DNA from: Amoebophrya sp. A120
Lineage: Eukaryota; Sar; Dinophyceae; Syndiniales; Amoebophryaceae
Assembly (NCBI GenBank): GCA_905178155.1
Contig: CAJINV010000004.1
Location: forward strand, 8,392,882 to 8,456,881
Length of the DNA: 64,000 bases
Direction of reading: 5' to 3'
The notes under the pieces were generated by a model. The model made no database searches. It was not told the DNA's origin and was given only the letters and a program-made list of their open reading frames with translations. Shown piece after piece: positions 22,501-33,500 of the stretch (position 1 is the stretch's first letter; each line of letters opens with the position of its first letter). Both the position numbers and the translations under genes were made by a program.

Positions 22501-24332
22501 AACCGCCGGCGCCTCGTGCTTTTTGGTATTTTAAGTTTTCCCCTTCGCAATGCGCCAAAACGTGCATGTGGTCAACCATACTGCCCTCCCATGCGGGCCG
22601 CGTAACTTGTTCGTCAGCATTGCCGAAAATGAAAAACCCGATCCGCCCCTGGCTCATTTTGCTGTTGTCCGCTTCAATCACGTGGACTGGGACACCGTCG
22701 TTGTAAACGGCGATCCGCTTTCTGTATGTCCCGCTTTCAGATCCCAGTGTTTTGTCCAGATTTTTCTGCCCGACTTTGACGGCGATCCTCGTTCCCGTGG
22801 TTTTGACCAGATTACGTAGCCCCGTGTTTGCCGCCGTCGTGGCAAGAGCGGCAAGAGGTGCGAAGGGAAACACGGCAGTGCCGATCAGGGCGCCAACGCT
22901 ATATCAAATGTAAAAATGTCTGGGTCTGGAAGAATTCACGTTTGTCATGCTTGTCTGGCATGACTCTTAAATCTGTCATGCAGGTTACCCAAGAGCTCCG
23001 TTTTTCTGTGATGCAGAAGCGCAGTTTGTCATGCAGAATAGGCAATACCTAGGAGCTCAGAAACTTGTCATGCTGGAGCAGCATTTGTAGCCTCATCATG
23101 AGACGCCACCCAGCATCACAAGTTTCCAGATCCAGACATTTTTACTTTTGATACGCTAATGGCGGGAACAACAACGTGGGCGGCCGACGCGATGCCAACG
23201 TTAACAGCAGCCGGCAGAGTATCAAAGAAAAAAAGTTCGTCACGATCACTCATGCGCATTCTTGCAATACAAAATTGTTTGTCATGCGTAAAAATGCATC
23301 ACAGCCAAACTTCGTTAGGGATTTCCCTAGTGTTTCTGCAATACAAGAAAAGTTTGTGATGCTGAGAAGATTTGTAATGCAAAACCTGCAAGTTAGTGAC
23401 TGTGACAAACTTTTTTCTCTCCATACAGAGCGGTGTTTCGTATGAACTCGAGCAACGGCCTTTCAATAATGCCCGTGTCCCGCTCTGCAATCACGACGTC
23501 AACTGTCAGCTTGTTCCTGGATCCCACTTTAAGGTAGTTGCCCTCGTTCACGCGCGTCCAGTCTTTCTTCCGCATTCTCGTTATGTATTGCAAAAATATC
23601 TGGGTCTGGAAAGCTGGAACTTGTGATGCTACTTTTGGACTCTACATAAAATCTGTATTGCATGAACAGCATAAGAGGCGCAATTTGTGCTACGCGGAGA
23701 GGGCATTTCTCATGCGGTATGAGCATCAGAAAGCCCTCGCAGAGTCTCTGATGCTAGGGCATGCATCACAGACCTCATGGGTCCTGGAAAATCTGCATGA
23801 CAAGCTTCTGCATTCTTCCAGACCCAGACATATTTGCATTTGATACTCGTCGAAGGAAGAGGCTCGATGGGGAGGCAGGTCCAATCTTCGTGTGTGCTGA
23901 GGTCGTCGACCACCGGCACTAAGGCACGAGAAGAAGTGGCGGTCGCCATTTCCTCCTTCTGGTGCGATACACTTCCACCACCTCCCCTCAAAAAATTCTG
24001 TGCCCGCGAGAGCAAACCGCCCACTGTGGCTTTAGCGCGACCAAAAATAGAGCCCTGGTCGGCCTTAGCGGCCGGTGCGGATGCGGTACTACCATCGGTT
24101 TTTTGACGGTTTTTGGGTTCGTCGCTCTTGTGGTCCGTGCCAGACGAAAACCATGACCGTCTTGTGGGCCACCATCCGCCACCTTCAGTTTCTGTGGCTT
24201 TAGCTGGTTCAGTGGCTGGTAGTTTGGATGCGGAATCTACGGGTTTTTTTTTGGAGGACTCCTTCTCACTGCTGCTGCCACGCGAAAACCACGAAAACCA
24301 TCCGCCAGTTTCAGTTTCTGTTTTCCATCATC
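19580..24332 (-). CDS. Paralog A copy 2: multi-exon gene with six introners
   Basis: No family recognised. Exons (minus): about 24332-23846, 23576-23426, 23214-23154, 22896-22094, 21825-21765, 21508 to about 21120, about 20910-20780, about 20440-19917 and 19639-19580. The five joins between 23.85 and 21.5 kb and the 19.6 kb join are continuous. Features in order: Trp/Phe/Ser repeats (GGWFSWFSRGSSS, GGGWWPTRRSWFSSG), an Ala/Val-rich hydrophobic segment (AAHVVVPAIS...ALIGTAVFPFAPLAALATTAA) that could be membrane-embedded, YRKRIAVYNDG, IEADNSKMSQGRIGFF, IAATPSYILEGRT, then LVTVWDKTN and an acidic Pro/Val tail ending PSRSL at TGA 19580. The 5' end (possible acceptor near 24333) and the splices at about 21.1, 20.9 and 20.6 kb are uncertain. 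A parasite surface or secreted role is possible but unsupported. Confidence 0.6.
19645..19916. mobile_element. Introner family A (A5), absent from copy 1
   Basis: A 272 bp element with termini TATCAACTGCAAATATG and CTTTCACATTTGATA. The TSD AGTGG is perfect (19640-19644 and 19917-19921). Copy 1 has the single empty site AGTGG at 3903-3907 in the same context. Excision gives QRQTT|APVVVPP. Confidence 0.95.
21514..21764. mobile_element. Introner family A (A6)
   Basis: A 251 bp element with termini TATCAACTGTAAAAGTG and CATTTTTGCAGTTGATA and TSD TGGGA (21509-21513 and 21765-21769). Excision joins PEVGP to MTDDKAG. Confidence 0.9.
21831..22093. mobile_element. Introner family A (A7)
   Basis: A 263 bp element with termini TATCAAATGTAAAAATG and CATTTTTGCATTTGGTA and a perfect TSD CAGGA (21826-21830 and 22094-22098). 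Excision gives TKLL|SDEANVV. Confidence 0.9.
22902..23153. mobile_element. Introner family A (A8), subtype shared with A16
   Basis: A 252 bp element with termini TATCAAATGTAAAAATG and CATTTTTACTTTTGATA and TSD CGCTA (22897-22901 and 23154-23158). Excision gives VVVPAIS|VGALIG. Copy 1 has no insertion after VVVPAIS. Confidence 0.9.
23220..23425. mobile_element. Introner family H (H1), absent from copy 1
   Basis: A 206 bp element with termini TATCAAAGAAAAAAAGTT and AACTTTTTTCTCTCCATA. The TSD CAGAG is perfect (23215-23219 and 23426-23430). Excision gives FIRNTAL|PAAVNVG. Copy 1 reads FVRNTVVPAFAVV uninterrupted. Confidence 0.9.
23582..23845. mobile_element. Introner family A (A9)
   Basis: A 264 bp element with termini TATGTATTGCAAAAATA and ATATTTGCATTTGATA and a perfect TSD CTCGT (23577-23581 and 23846-23850). 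Excision gives LPST|RMRKKDW. Confidence 0.9.
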
Positions 24333-24960
24333 GCACAGAAAAAAAGCAGCTGGCGCACCATAATATTTATGCCATAATCATAATGCCAAAGAGAATATGC
24401 TGGAAAGGACAGCGCTTTATGCGGGAGGACTGGGCATGTTGTTCATGCTGTGCAACCCTGATGTCATTTCCTTTTCCATCTTCCCTTTGAGTTACGCTTT
24501 TACTTTTTCATACATAATTTGCATCAAAAAACACTACAGCGTGCTAGCATCGTTTTCTGCGATATCGATTCCTTCTCCTGGACGGCCTCGACTTGGAGAA
24601 TGGAAAATCCGCGGTGTGATACGAGACCGGGAGCCACGTGAAGTGAGGTTGAAAATCTTCCCTGCTGCCACGAAGTTCTTCTTTGAGATCTCAAGAATTT
24701 GAATTTGAAGAACGGCGGGCCACCACGCGAGCTCTGTATACAAACTTTTCGCGTCGTCCTTTCTGTTTATATATATTTCGAACTGGTGTTCTACAATACT
24801 TACTACTGGCCGCGGTCACATTCTTTTGATGAAAAATCCCGGACCCGCGTGGCTGAGTCTCATCTTAAGGCCTCGAGCGGGGAACATTTTCCGCTGAATA
24901 AAAGGTGCGCGACCAGGACCAACTTGAGCGTTTGTGTGAGCTTCATCCTGCTTTCTCTGG
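24333..24960. other. Upstream region of paralog A copy 2
   Basis: It resembles 14480-15200. A possible acceptor (AACAG) lies just upstream of the Trp/Phe/Ser exon near 24335, so a short 5' exon may exist here. I could not identify it. Confidence 0.35.
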
Positions 24961-25281
24961 TATCAAAATGAAAAAAGCCCCCACCCCATATCAGAAGCGG
25001 AAGCTGCGCGAATTTGTGATGCTGTATTTGAGCACACAAATCGACTTGTATTGCTAGAAGGCCAAGAGACGAAGCTGCGGCCTAAATTGCAGGCAATCTG
25101 TCATGCTGTTCCCCACTTCGAGTTCCCTCCTGTCATCCTGGAGCTGCAAGGCTTTCCCACGCTAGGCAGCACTACAGTCCGCATCTTTTGCCTTCTAGCA
25201 TCACAAAGCTGATTTGTGACCACAAATCTGCATCACAGATTTTCGGTTTGATATGGGGAGGGGGCATTTTTCATTGTAATA
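24961..25281. mobile_element. Introner family C (C4)
   Basis: A 321 bp element with termini TATCAAAATGAAAAAAGC and GGCATTTTTCATTGTAATA. The TSD is TCTGG (24956-24960 and 25282-25286). It is about 95% identical by eye to C2 (55733-56054) over its whole length, so transposition is recent. The matching site in unit 1 (about 15190) is empty. Confidence 0.9.
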
Positions 25282-26505
25282 TCTGGCGAAATTTCTTCAC
25301 CTGGTCCTCGCCCGGCTTGGAGATGCGGTTCGACAAATCGATAGTAGGTTTCAATATTTCGACCTCTTTTTCTCGTTTATTTGCACATCGTTGTACTGTT
25401 TCGACATTTCATTTTTCACCTGAGTTCTTATCCCTCGATCGCGATCCAATTGAAAAAGAAAAACAAAGTTCCATAAAGAGTTTAAAACCAGTCGGAATGG
25501 TTGGTATATGTGCCTACTTCTTGAAATTGTTTTGTCAGTGGTACTAGAGAGAAAACTGCAAGTATTTTTGATACGGCAATGTTAACATCATAAAGAGAGT
25601 ACTAGAGGGGATAAGACTTTCGTACAAATAATCCCTGGGAAAACATAAACCATCACGTCGTGGTCACGAACAAGAGAAATATGTACTAGCAAATCAACAT
25701 AGAGGAGCAAACTACAAACACGTCTTAGGTAGGCGAGTTTCAGTCACCGCGAAGAGTGGTTTCCAGGAGACCGACGAGGGAATATTTAAGTATATTATCC
25801 AACAGCGTTATTTTCAAGGACGACCAACCGAAGCGCTTCTGTACTGTACGGTGCTTCTAGTTCACGAGGAAGCCAGAGGTGCGGAACCACACGACAGCAT
25901 CATTCTCGATTGTGCCGACGCGCTAACATTTGACCTCCACTTGGGAACCGACAAATTATCGCAACAAATTAGTTAGTAGTAGTACTATCCGAGGCATAGC
26001 TGTGTTGAGTGCATATACAGGAGGACAGCGCGGCCAACACAAAAATGCTCACGACCAGGCGATGTACGACACGGAACCGATATATACTCAATGGAGAAAT
26101 AATCCAAACCGAGTTTCAAGTTGTACGCAGCTCGAATAAATTTGGCAAACCGATGAAGATATTGTCTCGGAAAAGAACTTAACCGACTGATAGAATTCTG
26201 CCGGGATTATTCATTCCAGCGTGAGTACAGGCCAAATCCGAAGACGCTCCGTTCTCGCATGGCGACACAGGAGGCAAAAGCGTCAGGAATAGAGCTGATC
26301 AATCCTTTATCTTTTTCTCTTTCAATATTTTCTTGAAAACAATCGAAAAAGTACAAGTTCGCGAATTATAGCGTCGTATTGCATTTACTATTTCGTTTCG
26401 AAGACCTGATAGATCTTGATATCAAGTGGAGTATTAAGTCGACATTTTGGTTCTGTTACTCGTTCAAACTACCTTCGTCAGCTCTTCTACCTCCGTCGCG
26501 GCTCC
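25282..26505. other. Non-coding part of duplication unit 2
   Basis: About 25500-26300 resembles 16980-17850 of unit 1. No exon is supported. Confidence 0.4.
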
Positions 26506-27315
26506 TCACGTGAAGTCCAAATCGTCGATATTTAAAGTTTTTGACCAAGCGATAAGATCATCCTCCCCACTTGTGCGCAGCGACCAGGGAGAGGCGGGCG
26601 TCAGCCGGGTGCTACGGCGAGACGGCGACGCGTGCCAGCGGGTCGGGCTCGTAGTTGAACTTGGGGAAGTAGACGACAGGCTCGAAGATACACCCAACTT
26701 CTTTTCCACGACCCGCCCAGCGTCACCTCCCTTCGGCGAGTTTGCTAGTGCTGGAGAAGCAGTTGTGGCAGCACCGGTGGTTGATGTAGACAACTTGTTT
26801 ATGATCTCGTGAGGTCGCCGGGATGATGAACTTGCAGCCTGGTCCTTCCTTACATCCGCTGGTACGTTCGCTTTGTTTTCAACCGGTGTGGCACCAGTGC
26901 GGGTACTGTAGAGTAGTTCGATAATTTCTTGAACGTTAGAAAGGTTATTTGTTCTAGACGTTGACAGCGAAAAAACGGCTTCTTCTCTCGGAATGAGGCA
27001 TTAGTTGCGTTGCTTTTTATGTACAAATACGAAATACGACCTCAGTGATATAAATTTCGTCGACAGAGACGCAAAACCAAAAGTTTCTTCGAATCCTGCT
27101 CAATATAAGTAGTACCTTTTCTTTTTCCTTGCTGCCCCGCCCGGTGACGATACCCCAACGCCAGTCTGGTGAAAGTAGTGCTTCTGCAAGATCTTTTGTC
27201 CCGGTGTGGGCTCTATCAACTGCAAACATGATCGCTCTGGCAGCTGTGGAAAGCCAACGGAGGTGCAGTATATGAAGCTGCTGCATTTTCGTCTTCGCAG
27301 CAGGCACGAGTCCAT
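26506..27315 (-). CDS. Gene C copy 2: 226 aa Ser/Thr-rich protein, one canonical intron
   Basis: No family recognised. ATG at 27315 (MDSCLLRRRK). Exon 1 is 27315-27116 and exon 2 is 26986-26506, joined by a GT-AG intron of 129 nt (GTACTACTT...CCGAG), giving 227 in-frame codons with TGA at 26506. The N-terminal part (CLQLIEPTPGQKILQK) is conserved in the damaged unit 1 copy, which supports coding. After LSNVQEIIELLYS the tail is Ser/Thr/Pro-rich and ends KTLNIDDLDFT. It lies between gene B and paralog A, the same order as the remnants in unit 1. The splice choice is inferred from frame only. Confidence 0.5.
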
Positions 27316-27452
27316 GCCCTTGTCGGCAATGCTTGGGGACTACTCATAGGTATCGAAGCACTCTACCTACTTAAAAAAATCCCGAGCATAGTTGTAGAAT
27401 CATGCCTCAGTTAATCTTTTTAAGCTCAGTACCCTGTAGGAAACTTTCCAAC

Positions 27453-29532
27453 TTCAGCTTCCAGACACAGAGGCGATCGACTTGATTTGCATTTGATAGG
27501 TTCGTATCGCGTGTAGCGCTGTTCCTTGAGATATGCAAAGAAAAAACCAGTTTCACTGTGATGATGTTGCAAGATCTGCATCACAAGTTTGGTACACATG
27601 AGACTAAAAACCTGTTATGCGCGTTTACCAAGGGAAAACACGCTTGAAATTCCAATGCCTTGCAGGTGTAGCAAGACAAATACTTCTGTGTTCCATTTTC
27701 TGCATCACAAGTTCACAGTGAAACAGTTTTTTCTTGCGATAGGAGAAGCTGTGCTATCGCGTCATCGACGACGTCGACTTCTCGTGCTGGTTGCGACCAC
27801 CCGGGCTCTTGCCGGTCCTCGTCCTGGGCGCGATCATGATCTGCCAGCGGCAAGGGTTCTTCCTCCCTCTCGTCCGTGGAGCCGGCTCGTCGGTCAAAAA
27901 CAGGAGCCTGGGCACCATGGGGTAGTTGTAGTTCTGTTGGTGTTGTTCCATGATGATCCTGCTGTGGCTGCCGTGGGTCGTGCTTCTGCTGCAGAGGCAA
28001 CATTTGTGTAGTTTCTGCTGTTCGTGTTTCCCGGCGTGGGTCGGAGGCCGTGGGGTTGTCAGGAGCGCCGGGCGTTTGTCGGTTTTGTTTCGACGGACCA
28101 CGCACTTCCTCTTCATGAGCTTTCCCTTTTCTTTCTTTTTCTGTCTCCGACATCGAAGAAGCAGCACCACTAGTGCTGTCGGCTTTAATATTAGTACTGG
28201 TCCACACAGGAGGAGGAGGTCGTGGACCTTCTTGTATTACGCTGCTGGCGCCAGATGAACTTGCGGTCCTTTCCGGGAGGAGGTGTTGGTGGCTTTCCTC
28301 CGGTTTTTTATTACCTGACATTGCGACTTTCGACGGCGTGAGCTGCTCGACCACTTGCAGCATGTTGTTCTGAAACTTCGCAAAAATGTCCTCCACGGCG
28401 GCGCTGCTGATAATTCCTGTAGTTGTGAGGGGCGAGGTATTTGACGGCGGTGTAGTTATTCTCCCCGTAGTTTCGATGTCTACCGCTTGTCGTGGCAAGA
28501 AATACTTTTCTTGTCCGCGATCCTGCTGAAGATCGTGGTCCGGAAGCGCAGCCCCGGTGTCGTCGTCCTCGTATCAAATGCAAATATGTTTGGGTCTGGG
28601 AAATTGCAAGACTTGTATATGCTCTGCTGACAGGAGACAAAGATCTGTGAAGTAGATGCACGTTCCGCTACCGCGCTGCTTTTTAGTATATGCAAAAACG
28701 CAGCTTTTCATGCAGTCTACGCAAGAACTAGTCCCTCAGAAACTTGTCATGCGTGTCCCCGCCATATTGGATGTTGCTTGTGATCCGCAGACTAGCATCA
28801 CAACTTTCCAGACCCAGACATGTTTGCAATGCATACCTCGAGACAGACGTCCAAAGTTTGGCTGTCAGTGGACAGCCCGTACAACTTTTTCATGCTCTCG
28901 ATCCGCAGGAGGCGTCGCTTCTTGTGCGTCAGGTTGGTTGTGGTGGCAAGATTGGTGGTTGTAGATAATGCTGCTCCGCTGCCAGCGCCACCTCCTCGTC
29001 GGTGGAGAGCGGCCATGCCGCTGCTCGCGCGCGGTCTCGAAGAAGGAAGACCGGAGGAGGTAGTTCTTCTCGCGAACTGAGACAGTCCAACTTCCGCGTG
29101 CCTGCCCTGGTCCGCGAGAAACTGTGCCAGCGCATCCTGTTGTTCAGCGGCCTCCTGCTGTTTCCCCGCCGCGGGAGAGGAAGATGAAATGGGCCCGGTG
29201 CGGAAATTGTAGTCGGGTAGCAGCTCCCGGGCTGCTGTCGTGCCATCCGCTTCTGAGAGCCGCTTTTCCGGGTGTAGCAAGCTGTTCGAGTACTTGCGGG
29301 TAGACGTAGGAAAGGCCTGGAGACTGTTGCTGGCGCGCTCCCAGTATCGGTGGTATTCGGTCAGTTGGTCCGATTGCGTGCGTCGCGACGAGGTACCATT
29401 TCCAACCGTACTCGAAATGTTTCCCCCGGCACGACGGTGGTCGCCGTGCTGCGCGAACTCGCTGACCTTGGCGTGGTTCGCGATCACCTGCGCCAGCCGG
29501 TACTCCTGCCACGGACCGATGTAAAGTGGCAT
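27453..29532 (-). CDS. Gene B: 531 aa hydrophilic Ser/Thr/Gln-rich protein, two introners
   Basis: ATG at 29532 begins MPLYIGPWQEYRLAQVI. Exons 29532-28836, 28566-27743 and 27527-27453 make 532 codons including the stop once A17 and D1, each with one TSD copy, are removed. The conserved-looking N-terminus is followed by Ser/Thr/Gln-rich sequence, a short basic helix (HKKRRLLRIESMKKLYGL), a segment with AVEDIFAKFQNNMLQVVEQL, and a charged C-terminus ending SIASVSGS. I do not recognise a domain. A truncated relative of its 3' end lies at 15861-16760. Gene C begins 138 bp downstream on the same strand. Confidence 0.7.
27532..27742. mobile_element. Introner family D (D1)
   Basis: A 211 bp element with termini TATGCAAAGAAAAAACC and CAGTTTTTTCTTGCGATA. 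The TSD is GAGA (27528-27531 and 27743-27746). Strongly similar inside to D2 (39678-39886), with CTGCATCACAAGTTTG and a CAAGGGAAAACACGCTT block. Excision gives AIAQLL|KEQRY. Confidence 0.9.
28572..28835. mobile_element. Introner family A (A17)
   Basis: A 264 bp element with termini TATCAAATGCAAATATG and CATGTTTGCAATGCATA and a perfect TSD CCTCG (28567-28571 and 28836-28840). Excision gives TLDVCLE|DDDTGAAL. Confidence 0.9.
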
Positions 29533-30548
29533 AGTACGGCAAAAGTTTGGTAGGCGTTGGTGCCCGCGGGCGCTGGGTCGCAAGCACTACTCCAGCAGGA
29601 TTGGATTTCTCTTTCCAGTTCTATTTCCTCTTCGAAGCGGTTTTCAACTGTCACTACGTGAAGTTGGAGATCCGCTGCCGCACCATTCAGGCTTTCGACA
29701 ATCCCGGCAACGCGAGAGGCGGGGGGCATCTTGCGCTCGCCCTGGTAATACCGGCCATGTTTGTGTTCGTAAACAAAAAAAATCGTCTCAGGCTACTTGC
29801 TGTAGCTACGGAAGTTCGTTTCTGTTTCTGAATGAACAAGTTAGTAGCATAAACATCGTACAAGTTCGTTGACTTATTTCCAGACGACCCAGATCGATAA
29901 GCATTTGCATTTGATGATGTGATTGTATTGGTCGTCATCTAGCGTGGCAGAGGCAGACAACGAAAGCTACAAGATGATCCCATAGGACGATAACGAGGAC
30001 CACGACAACGACCACTCTTTGATGCAATTGACATGATGTTTTCGTACGTTCTGCAGAGTGAGGCGGCCGAGCCGAAGTAAGGAGCCCTCTGGCTCCTACT
30101 AAGGTTTCTATCACCACTATTTCTGCGTGTTTCCAGCACTTAGCGTGTCTAGTCTCCACTCAACACGCTTTCTAGTCTTTCACTTTCTCTACTGCTCAAT
30201 CGCTCGGTCTGCTCTCGTCGTCATCCGTCGAGATCATGTTGAACCTTTCGGAACGACCAGGCTCTCGCGTGCAGAACGCTAGCCGCTCAAGGCTCCCGCC
30301 AGGAGAACATGTTGCGCTGGCAATCAAGGGCTCGTCAACCGTTTCGAGTTTTTTTTCAAGGACAATTTTTGAGAGCAGAAATGATGTAGTAAGCATCGTC
30401 GTGCTATTGCATCTCGACAAAAGACTTTTGTTTACCGTATGTGCCCCGTGTCGTGCGGCTGAGCGGTTGAAACCGCAAAGACAACCGCGGTGTCATAAAG
30501 AAAAAATGATTCTTGTGGTTCCTCGTGTAGTTCTACCGGCATCTGCCT
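29533..30548. other. Intergenic, no supported gene
   Basis: Upstream of gene B and downstream of the large protein gene. Only short ORFs without coding character. No promoter motif recognised. Confidence 0.4.
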
Positions 30549-33500
30549 TTACACCAGGCCCATGACTTCTGGCGGTGAGCGGGGTCTTGTTCCAGCTGCT
30601 GCCTCGCCAAAAACTTTTGAATTGCCTCCGGAACAAACAAGACCGACCGTTTCAAAATCCTCTTCCACGTGCAACCGCAGCGTGTCGTCCGGCACCAATC
30701 TTCGTAGGTCGATTGGCAACCCCGTCCGGCCCACGTAGCCCGCGGTTACGGAAAATTTCACCGCGTCCCAACTTGTCAGCACTTTTCCGTTTGCAAAGAG
30801 TTTTAGTGGCGGGTACTGCAGATCGAGGGAAGTAGGGTCGTCGTTGTTGTCGCGGACATGGTCGCTATTAGGGTGTATATCCTGATGTAGAAATTCTTCT
30901 TCATCGTTTGAGGGAGACGAAGAGGACATAATTCCCGTGTTTTTTTCCACCGTGGCCGAAACATCAGTGATCCAAACCTGCAGCAGGTCCTGCTGGTCAG
31001 GGTCATCGAGGGGATCTGGTGCCTGTAGGTGCTTCTTGTTGATGCCCGAAGAGGAGGAGGAGGAGGAGGAGGACGACGTGGCAGGGGCAGAATTGAAGAT
31101 CACTTCCTGCTGTTGACCACTACCCTGGTTATTCGCTGTCGTGGTTTTTTCATTTATCGTGGTGTTCTTGACCACCTTGCTCTTTGACTTTCGTTTTCGC
31201 ATGCCGAGCCGGAACTGGAAATACCTCTGTCTGCCACCCAAGAACTGGGAGATGGTCGGAGAGCTGTAGAGGTCGAGGTCGTGCTGACACCAAGCCAGCT
31301 TTTTCCGCACGTTTCCGACCACCCACACGGCGGGGGAAAGAACCACTTTGTTGTCCAAAGACTTGACCTCCTCCTCCACGTGCATCACTGCTGGGTACTC
31401 GAGAATTTCGATTCCGACTGTGTCGGGCAAGGCGTACGGGGCGTCCAGCTTTCTTTTATAGTCGGCTGGAAGGTCCGGGAGGCGCCGGTAGGGGTGGAAT
31501 GTATTCGGCGCGAACGTCGCCTCGCCCCACATCTCCCCCTCCGCGAGCTCCCGGGAGTACACAAACCGCACCTGATGCAGGTCCTGGATTGGTTTCAGTG
31601 CGGCGGGGGCAACATGCGTCACATCGTCTTCGAGAGCAGCCGTGGCAGTGGTAGATGAGGACTGTGCTTGTAGTTGCATCAGTGTTTGTAGTTCTCCTCT
31701 TCCCCCTCGTCGTGCCGCGTTAGCATCCAAGATGGTAGCCTCGGGCACCGGCGTGTCCGCGAAAAGAGCAAAGGTGATCATCGAGGACTTCGGTCTACAA
31801 CTTGTACTTGTCGCGCTGGACAAGGTCATCTTATATTGCGGAAGCATCCTCCCGTCTTCCGTTTTTTGTGCACTACGAGAATCAAGCCGATTAGAAGTTT
31901 TCCCATCCACCTGGACGCCTACCAACTTGCTTCCACGCTGTCCAAGACCCTTCTGCTCCTTCACCGCCTGAAGCTTCTGGGCAAAGTAGGGCGAGACTTT
32001 GCTTCTCGCCACGGCAACCGGGTCAAGGTTGCTTTCATAGTAAAAGTAATCCGCCGGGGGAGTAGGAGGTTCTGCGGCAGCTGGTGGTGCTGTTGACAAC
32101 AGATTTGTATCCGAACAAACCATGCCCTGCTGTGGTCCCCCAGGCACCTCCGGATCTGCTGCGTGGTCTTTGGACGATCCAGCTGGCATTACGACAGGTT
32201 GGTCCTCGCCCGAGCTGCCATCCTCAGTTCCACGAAGTAGAACTTCCTCAATTTTGCACCGCAGTACGTAGAACGAGAAGCAGTCGTCCCGCCTACACAG
32301 GTCGTTGCCCTCGCGGTAAAATCGAAATTTCAAAGCCATGTTGGCGAGAAAGAAAACCTCGGAGTCGACGTAGTCTTGCTGAAGGACGGCGGAACCGGAA
32401 GTAGGATTTGCATTTTCATCTACAAGAACTGAATCTTCGGAATCAGAACTGACGTCTTGGGCCCTTCTGTTGACCTCGTCCCCCGGGAAGGAAACGAGGA
32501 GTCTGGGTTTTTGGTTTTGCAGCTTGTTTACAATTGGGTCAAGAGCTGCAGGTGCCTTCTTGTCATCGTAATTCGAATTCCCCGCAAGCAGCTGCAGCTT
32601 CGACGCGTTATTATTTGCACCAGTTGCATAATGTTCATGTTGGTTCTTCTCCTTCCCGCGCAGATTCACCAAGCCGGTGAGGTATTCGATGCGCCGGGGG
32701 GTCGCTTGGCCCTTCACTTTCCCTGACGTCGCAGTGATCTCCATCTGGAAGGGGGGCGTTGTGGTAGTAGAAGTGGGCGCAGGAGCATGAGTAGACACGA
32801 CTGCGCTTGTTCCAGATGTTGTGCCATGCGTGTAGTTCTGCTGTATCATTTTCACCTGTTCCTTCTCGTTTGTCCGGTCCATTCGGTTCTCCACTTGAGT
32901 TGCCGCAGTATCCGTTTTCAGCAAAGTCTGTTGCTGTTCCTGCGATTGATTCTTCCAATGAACAGTTCTGCCGCCGACCTTCCACCGGACTATGCGCGCA
33001 TTGGGAAAGAGCATCTCCGCTTCGATTTTGCCGTCCGTGCGTGTTCCAGCACCCCTCTTCGCTACCACGGGGTTTGCTTGTTTCATGTTCAACATCTTTG
33101 CGGGGTCTGGCCCCCGACAAGTGCCATTTTTAATGTGAAAGATATCATTTCCTCGGGAAAGAACAAGCCGTACTTCATCCTCGTACCCCCTCATTCCCTG
33201 AACGTAATAGCTCGTCACCGCGTTCCGGTGCAGAAAATGCTGCAGAAACTCTATGGCCAAAGCCGTTTTGGAGGAGAGTCGGTGTAGTGGTCCTTGTAGC
33301 AGTGCAAAGTGGACCATCGCCCCGCTGCTGTCCTGCTTCATCTGCATTACCTCTTCTTCACATGATGCTGCACCGTTCGGAGCTGCAAGAGGGGGAGAAG
33401 CTTGTTCTGCGCGATCACTCCCTGGCAGCTGCACCGTCTGCCGTTCAGAAGTATCACGACCACGAGACGGCGAGACGGGTGCTCTCACTTCATCCAGTAA

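Noticed and set aside
12790-23843. Recurring peptide beginning RNRHQEALKKSVMLGHAS in many ORFs, looking like a protein family
   Set aside because: It is the translation of the conserved interior of family A introners, which are spliced out. The repetition is of DNA elements, not protein domains.
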